Assembly (NCBI GenBank): GCA_964237235.1
Contig: CAXSGY010000009.1
Span: 109,623 to 173,622, forward strand
Direction of reading: 5' to 3'
DNA from: GCA-002050365 sp964237235
GTDB taxonomy: Bacteria; Acidobacteriota; Blastocatellia; Pyrinomonadales; Pyrinomonadaceae
Length of the DNA: 64,000 nucleotides
The position numbers were made by a program, and so were the translations under genes. Below are positions 61,547-64,000 of the stretch, in pieces; position 1 is the stretch's first letter; every line of letters begins with the position of its first letter. Under the pieces are notes generated by a model. That model was given only the letters and a program-made list of their open reading frames with translations. It ran no database searches and was not told the origin of the DNA.

Positions 61547-62443
61547 TTGCTTATGGACATATTGACAAATCTTTCACCGGAAGCCGCCAAAAAGATTTTT
61601 GGCAATACAGAAAAAGCAATTGCCTTTCTTTTGGAACTGCAAAAAGCAAAAAAATTCGACTTGCCCACTAAAATAATCAAACGTGGAAATAATAAAGGGA
61701 ATGAGGTTATTTCTTTTAATTCAGCAAACGAAGTATGGTCAAAAATTACTGAACAGTGGGATTTTGAAATAGGAACACAGATAATAAGAGAACTTTTCAA
61801 AGCCACAGAAAAATATAAATCAGGTAAAGACTCATATGAAACAATGAATATTTTGCGTGGGGAATGGAATAACATTAATCTTGGAGATTTTAGATGGGAA
61901 TTTTCGCAAGGAAAATTTGATGCATTCGTTCAAAGTATAAATACGAAAGATTTACCAAGAAACGAAAAAGACAATTTAGTAAAATCTGCCGCGGTAAGTT
62001 ACAGAAGAATTAAGGAAATTAATACTGTTAGAAATGATTTTATCGAAACTTTAGTATTTGAAAAAAATGATAATGTCATCCCAACATTAGGTCACAGAAG
62101 GCTCGTAGATCTTTTCATTAATGGAGTTTCTTTTGACCAAAAGATATCAAAAAGTCCGACAGGTGAATTTCAGCGAGATTTTGGGGAAGATTGGAAAAAT
62201 TATGCGATTGAACATCCTGAAATAGTCGCCGAATATTTGTATACATATCAAGATGAAGGAAGATTTGGCACGGATAATAGATTATTGGTTGTTTATTTAG
62301 ACGAAAATGTGCCTTTTGAAAGAATCGAAGAAATAATACATAAGACCAATTTAGAACAGACTTTGGAAATTACGTTTGCGTATAAAAATAATCAAAATAA
62401 TAGACATACAATAAATTGCTTTGTAATTTTGCTATATAACTGA
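61547..62443 (+). CDS. Restriction endonuclease, PD-(D/E)xK type (putative)
   Basis: The 298-residue protein contains a nuclease-like core: Asp188 in RRLVDLFINGVSF, then Asp197-Gln-Lys199 in FDQKISKSP, which fits (D/E)xK spacing. It is located next to a DNA methyltransferase, which supports restriction activity. The N-terminal 160 residues (helical, basic) probably recognise DNA. Sequence specificity is not deducible. The start is TTG 61547 (ten bases after AAGGA) or ATG 61553. It has a much lower GC content than the thiC neighbourhood. Confidence 0.72.
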   Translation: MLMDILTNLSPEAAKKIFGNTEKAIAFLLELQKAKKFDLPTKIIKRGNNKGNEVISFNSANEVWSKITEQWDFEIGTQIIRELFKATEKYKSGKDSYETMNILRGEWNNINLGDFRWEFSQGKFDAFVQSINTKDLPRNEKDNLVKSAAVSYRRIKEINTVRNDFIETLVFEKNDNVIPTLGHRRLVDLFINGVSFDQKISKSPTGEFQRDFGEDWKNYAIEHPEIVAEYLYTYQDEGRFGTDNRLLVVYLDENVPFERIEEIIHKTNLEQTLEITFAYKNNQNNRHTINCFVILLYN

Positions 62444-62515
62444 ACCTGGCTTGAATCAAATAATCTCAATATTCAAATTATTAAAAGCTAGACAGTCATT
62501 TTCCGTTTTTAATTT

Positions 62516-63181
62516 ATGAATCCTTTCAAACTAAACACAACCTCCTACAACGATTACGAAGTAATGAAAGATTTACAGGCGCACTGCACTCGTTGTGAAT
62601 TGAAATCGAGTCAAGCGAAAACCTGGCAAACTTGGCGTGATGCTTACGGATTACAATTTGCTGAAACTGCGCCTGGAAGCGGAAGATATGACATTAGAAA
62701 AACTTGCGCGAACTGCAATGCAACGACAGTTCACAGGCAACTTGCAACACTTGAGCGAAACTTAAATACAAGCGCACGATCTGGCATTTCAACCAAATTA
62801 GCAACTAAAATCAAAATTCTACTCAAATATGAAGAAGCCCTTTGGCTAAGACAATTAGCCGGAAATCTGCTTGAAGTTGACCATAAATTTCCGCAAATTC
62901 GTTGGAACGTTGATGAAAAAGATAATGAGAATTCAACAGATAAAGAACTAATTGCTAAATTTATCTTGCTGACGCGAAGTAATAATCTTTTGAAATCGAG
63001 AAATTGTGAGCGGTGCGTCAAAACCAATCAACGCGGAAACTTTCCCGGCATTTATTTTTGGTATGAAGGCGATGAAAATTGGATGACCGAACCGCACGAT
63101 GAAAAAGGTTGTGTCGGTTGTTTTTGGTATGATCCGTATAAATGGCGTGAAGAGTTAAACAAAATTGCCACTAATTCATAA
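62516..63181 (+). CDS. HNH-type restriction endonuclease (putative) with four CxxC pairs
   Basis: The 221-residue protein has four Cys-x-x-Cys pairs (24/27, 64/67, 164/167, 199/202), forming zinc sites. It also has Asp122-His123 in LLEVDHKFPQ and Asn156-Asn157 in TRSNNLLKSRNC, fitting an HNH (beta-beta-alpha-metal) nuclease. It lies directly upstream of a C-protein-like HTH gene and a D12-type methyltransferase, typical of a type II system. Ribosome-binding site information for ATG 62516 is weak. The recognition sequence is unknown. Confidence 0.72.
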   Translation: MNPFKLNTTSYNDYEVMKDLQAHCTRCELKSSQAKTWQTWRDAYGLQFAETAPGSGRYDIRKTCANCNATTVHRQLATLERNLNTSARSGISTKLATKIKILLKYEEALWLRQLAGNLLEVDHKFPQIRWNVDEKDNENSTDKELIAKFILLTRSNNLLKSRNCERCVKTNQRGNFPGIYFWYEGDENWMTEPHDEKGCVGCFWYDPYKWREELNKIATNS

Positions 63182-63235
63182 AATACTTAAAGATAATTCA
63201 TAATAAACTTGCTTTTATTTTTGATAATGATTAAT

Positions 63236-63454
63236 ATGCCAATAGTAAACAAAGCGAAAGTCATAGAATTAATGGCGAAAAAGGAAATTGTAACTTTCAA
63301 AGAACTGGCAGAAGCATTAGGAATTTCTTCGACACAACTTTCAAATATTCTGTCGGAAAAGTTTGAGCCGATTAAAAGCAATATTATTGAACTAGCAGAA
63401 TTTCTTGAAGTAAGTCCCATTGAACTAATAAAGGAAAAGGACAAAGAGAAGTGA
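63236..63454 (+). CDS. XRE-family helix-turn-helix protein (C-protein candidate)
   Basis: The 72-residue protein is almost entirely one helix-turn-helix: VTFKELAEALGISSTQLSNI then LSEKFEPIKSNIIELAEFLE. Proteins of this size next to restriction-modification genes commonly act as controller (C) proteins that delay endonuclease expression. The stop overlaps the methyltransferase start (GTGA). The start is chosen at ATG 63236; an ATG at 63227 is also possible. No ribosome-binding site is obvious, so translation may be coupled. Confidence 0.72.
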   Translation: MPIVNKAKVIELMAKKEIVTFKELAEALGISSTQLSNILSEKFEPIKSNIIELAEFLEVSPIELIKEKDKEK

Positions 63455-64000
63455 ACTACATCGGCTCAAAACACAAACTTTCAAAATTCATTAAATCCGA
63501 AATCGAAAAAGTTGTCGGACGAATGAATGATAAAGTTTTCTGCGATTTGTTTGCGGGAACTGGAGCAATCGGGCGAAGTTTTAAAACTGAATCGAGGAAG
63601 ATAATTGCCAATGATATTGAATATTATAGTTATATCTTGAATCAAAATTATATCGGCAACCACGAAGAAATCGAATGGAGCGGATTCGTTAATGAATTAG
63701 ACAATCTCGAAGGCGTTGAAGGTTTTATTTATAAAAATTATTGTTCTGGAAGCGGAAGCGGGCGACAATATTTCAGTGATGGAAACGGCAAAAAAATTGA
63801 CGCGATTCGACAGAAAATTGAGGCGTGGAAAATTGCCGAACGAATAAACGAAAATCAGTACTATTTTTTATTGACAAGTTTACTTGAAAACGCTGACGCA
63901 GTAGCAAACACGGCGAGTGTTTATGGAGCATATCTTAAACATCTAAAAAAATCTGCACAGAAAACTCTCACTCTCAAACCGGCATTTTTTGATTTGAACG
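63451..64000 (+). CDS. D12-class DNA adenine methyltransferase, 3' end outside the window
   Basis: The visible 183 codons start at GTG 63451 and match D12-class N6-adenine methyltransferases: NYIGSKHKLSKFI at the start and motif I FCDLFAGTGAIGRSF (about 30-44). Then VASVYGAYLKHL-type residues follow (here NTASVYGAYLKHLKKSAQKT). The DPPY motif and the C-terminus lie beyond the edge. It overlaps the HTH gene stop, as in many restriction operons. It would protect the host DNA against the HNH enzyme at 62516. Confidence 0.85.
   Translation, partial: MNYIGSKHKLSKFIKSEIEKVVGRMNDKVFCDLFAGTGAIGRSFKTESRKIIANDIEYYSYILNQNYIGNHEEIEWSGFVNELDNLEGVEGFIYKNYCSGSGSGRQYFSDGNGKKIDAIRQKIEAWKIAERINENQYYFLLTSLLENADAVANTASVYGAYLKHLKKSAQKTLTLKPAFFDLN

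Noticed and set aside
1..64000. rRNA, tRNA or intact insertion sequence
   Set aside because: I looked for tRNA cloverleaf and CCA-end patterns, rRNA landmarks and transposase frames with terminal repeats and saw none, although a tRNA could be missed by eye.

Overview
The window reads as a chromosomal segment of an Acidobacteriota bacterium, most likely class Blastocatellia. The pointers are two Oar-like TonB-dependent receptors with an N-terminal carboxypeptidase-regulatory domain, several lipoproteins with Asn/Ala-rich linkers after the lipid-attached Cys, the remains of an acidobacterial-type Ser/Thr kinase N-terminus, and short interspersed repeats with heptamer periodicity. The placement is inference from protein character, not from a marker gene. 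The middle-left part carries dnaA, a cluster of DnaA boxes and dnaN, so it holds the likely chromosomal replication origin.

Layout. 0-6.2 kb: a transglutaminase-fold protein, purM, an arylamine N-acetyltransferase, a DUF445 protein and a GIN-domain lipoprotein. 6.2-10.9 kb: a NuiA-type nuclease inhibitor, a DnaA-box cluster, dnaA, the main oriC candidate (inverted DnaA boxes, DnaA-trio, AT-rich stretch), a small membrane protein and dnaN. 10.9-23.4 kb: mostly small exported proteins (esterase, secreted creatininase, lipoproteins, NTR/TIMP-like and lysozyme-inhibitor-like proteins, SH3 protein) mixed with broken genes and a degenerate Y1 transposase. Two of the transcription units there share an ECF-sigma-like promoter motif. 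23.5-30 kb: a large hybrid histidine kinase, a ferritin-like desaturase, a metallo-beta-lactamase-fold hydrolase and a geranylgeranyl-reductase-like flavoprotein. 30-39 kb: a TetR regulator with a clear promoter and operator, followed by two giant TonB-dependent receptors. 39-50 kb: queG, SH3 protein, cyclophilin, moaA, Uma2, an AraC-type membrane regulator, S41 peptidase, DinB, an Imm53 immunity protein, msrA and an erythromycin-esterase homologue. 50-56.6 kb: stress-type small proteins (metallothionein-like, two DUF4142, FKBP, DUF6582), a mercuric-reductase-like flavoprotein and a serine hydrolase. 56.6-60.7 kb: an Uup-type ABC-F protein and a TPP riboswitch controlling thiC. 60.7-64 kb: an AT-rich block with two adjacent restriction-modification systems, the second cut by the window end.

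The most notable items are the oriC with a Bacillus-like DnaA-trio; three REPIN-like palindromic elements in the same neighbourhood as a Y1 transposase relative that has lost its catalytic residues; heptamer repeats that have entered the reading frames of moaA and a flavoprotein; the shared GATGACC-N18-CGTTTAG promoter pattern; and the double restriction-modification island. No rRNA, tRNA, CRISPR array or intact insertion sequence was seen. I did not find a convincing wholly new multi-gene system; the strongest leads towards one are the promoter-linked exported-protein region (15-19 kb) and the restriction island.
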